From the NCBI GenBank assembly GCA_946480465.1, contig CAMLJY010000031.1, forward strand, positions 4,756-68,755: a stretch of DNA of 64,000 nucleotides. The letters are read 5' to 3'. How positions within the stretch are numbered: position 1 is the stretch's first letter; every line of letters begins with the position of its first letter. The notes under the pieces are model-generated. The model ran no database searches. It saw only the letters and a list, made by a program, of their open reading frames with translations, and was not told where the DNA came from. Position numbers and translations under genes: made by a program. The stretch comes from an uncultured Burkholderiales bacterium. Lineage in GTDB: Bacteria > Pseudomonadota > Gammaproteobacteria > Burkholderiales > Burkholderiaceae. This document shows, in pieces, positions 63,751 to 64,000 of this stretch.

Positions 63751-64000
63751 GCGGCGGCCATCCCGTTCGCGGCCTGGGCCGGGCCGCCCGCGGCGCGGCC
63801 GAGTTGCGCGAATCCGAAGAAGGACTGGCGTGCCTGGAGCACGTCGGCGCCGAACAGGAAGGAGACGGTGCGGATCAAGCCACGGTCGACCACGTAGATC
63901 GCGACGAGCTCGGTCTGTCCGGGGCCATCGGGCAGCGTGCGGTCGACGTCCTGGTGGTCGATGACGACGTTGCCCATCACCGAACGCTGCACCAGCCGCA
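63747..64000 (-). CDS. NTF2-like (SnoaL-type) protein, N-terminal part outside the window
   Basis: The frame is open to the right edge and encodes the last 84 residues, with VVIDHQDVDRTL and ELVAIYVVDRGLIRTVSFLFG, resembling the C-terminal half of nuclear transport factor 2-like proteins of the SnoaL group. It overlaps the deacetylase start by 4 bases (ATGA), so both are in one operon. Function unknown. Confidence 0.65.
   Translation of the reverse strand, partial: RLVQRSVMGNVVIDHQDVDRTLPDGPGQTELVAIYVVDRGLIRTVSFLFGADVLQARQSFFGFAQLGRAAGGPAQAANGMAAA

Overview
The window reads as chromosome of a high-GC (about 70% by eye) beta-proteobacterium of the order Burkholderiales. Pointers are a Bug-type solute receptor of the tripartite tricarboxylate transporter family, a Burkholderiales-style general porin ending in Phe, a MocR/PdxR-type regulator and the strong G/C third-position bias of the genes. 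No rRNA, tRNA, CRISPR array, prophage or transposase was found. Most of it is accessory metabolism, transport, regulation and envelope functions in short operons that change strand often.

Layout. 1-2565 (minus): a trypsin-like protease cut by the window edge, preceded by a vWA-domain protein. 2790-8678: MocR-type regulator, thioredoxin-like protein, a membrane protein divergent from a TetR regulator with clear palindromes between them, a zinc alcohol dehydrogenase and two small proteins. 8877-19478: quinone-reductase-like flavoprotein, 7TM-GGDEF cyclase, a secreted GH16-SGNH fusion with a TPR/winged-helix protein upstream, an MBL hydrolase, a membrane protein, a DUF899 protein, and a beta-propeller protein paired with an HTH regulator. 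19685-23268: an ABC-F ATPase with a structured leader, a YCII protein and two small secreted proteins. 23389-25804: a leader with small reading frames and mutually exclusive hairpins, then an 80-residue basic protein and a soluble AAA+/M41 metalloprotease. 25866-31135: potassium channel with a C-terminal zinc ribbon, a SIR2-like gene remnant, a lipoprotein/TonB-like pair and an MBL protein. 31416-39467: a YgjP-like metallopeptidase, a LysR-controlled operon of two orphan solute-binding proteins flanking an N-formylglutamate amidohydrolase, and tandem DEAD-box helicases. 39593-51372: membrane protein, RecQ-like helicase, EamA transporter, a degenerate M23-like protein, Lhr helicase, TonB-dependent receptor. 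51475-52065: a large nested palindromic repeat. 52173-64000: amino-acid binding protein, porin, a complete dipeptide/oligopeptide ABC operon with an embedded class II amidotransferase, a divergent Lrp/AsnC regulator, a persulfide-dioxygenase-like protein, an ArgE-type deacetylase and a partial NTF2-like protein.

How genes work together. The 60857-52173 cluster looks like a peptide or amino-acid scavenging unit: outer-membrane porin, periplasmic receptors, two permeases, two ATPases, and an amidotransferase-fold enzyme that could act on the cargo, with a divergent Lrp-family regulator. The 33536-36608 operon looks like a second nitrogenous-solute unit built round N-formylglutamate hydrolysis but without permeases. 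The least ordinary locus is 23389-25804: a promoter, a ten-codon frame, a 9-bp hairpin whose loop is exactly complementary to the 3' side of an intrinsic terminator, and then a soluble AAA+ ATPase fused to an FtsH-type protease domain. Start sites were chosen mostly from visible ribosome binding sites; functions marked as inference are not proved by sequence alone.
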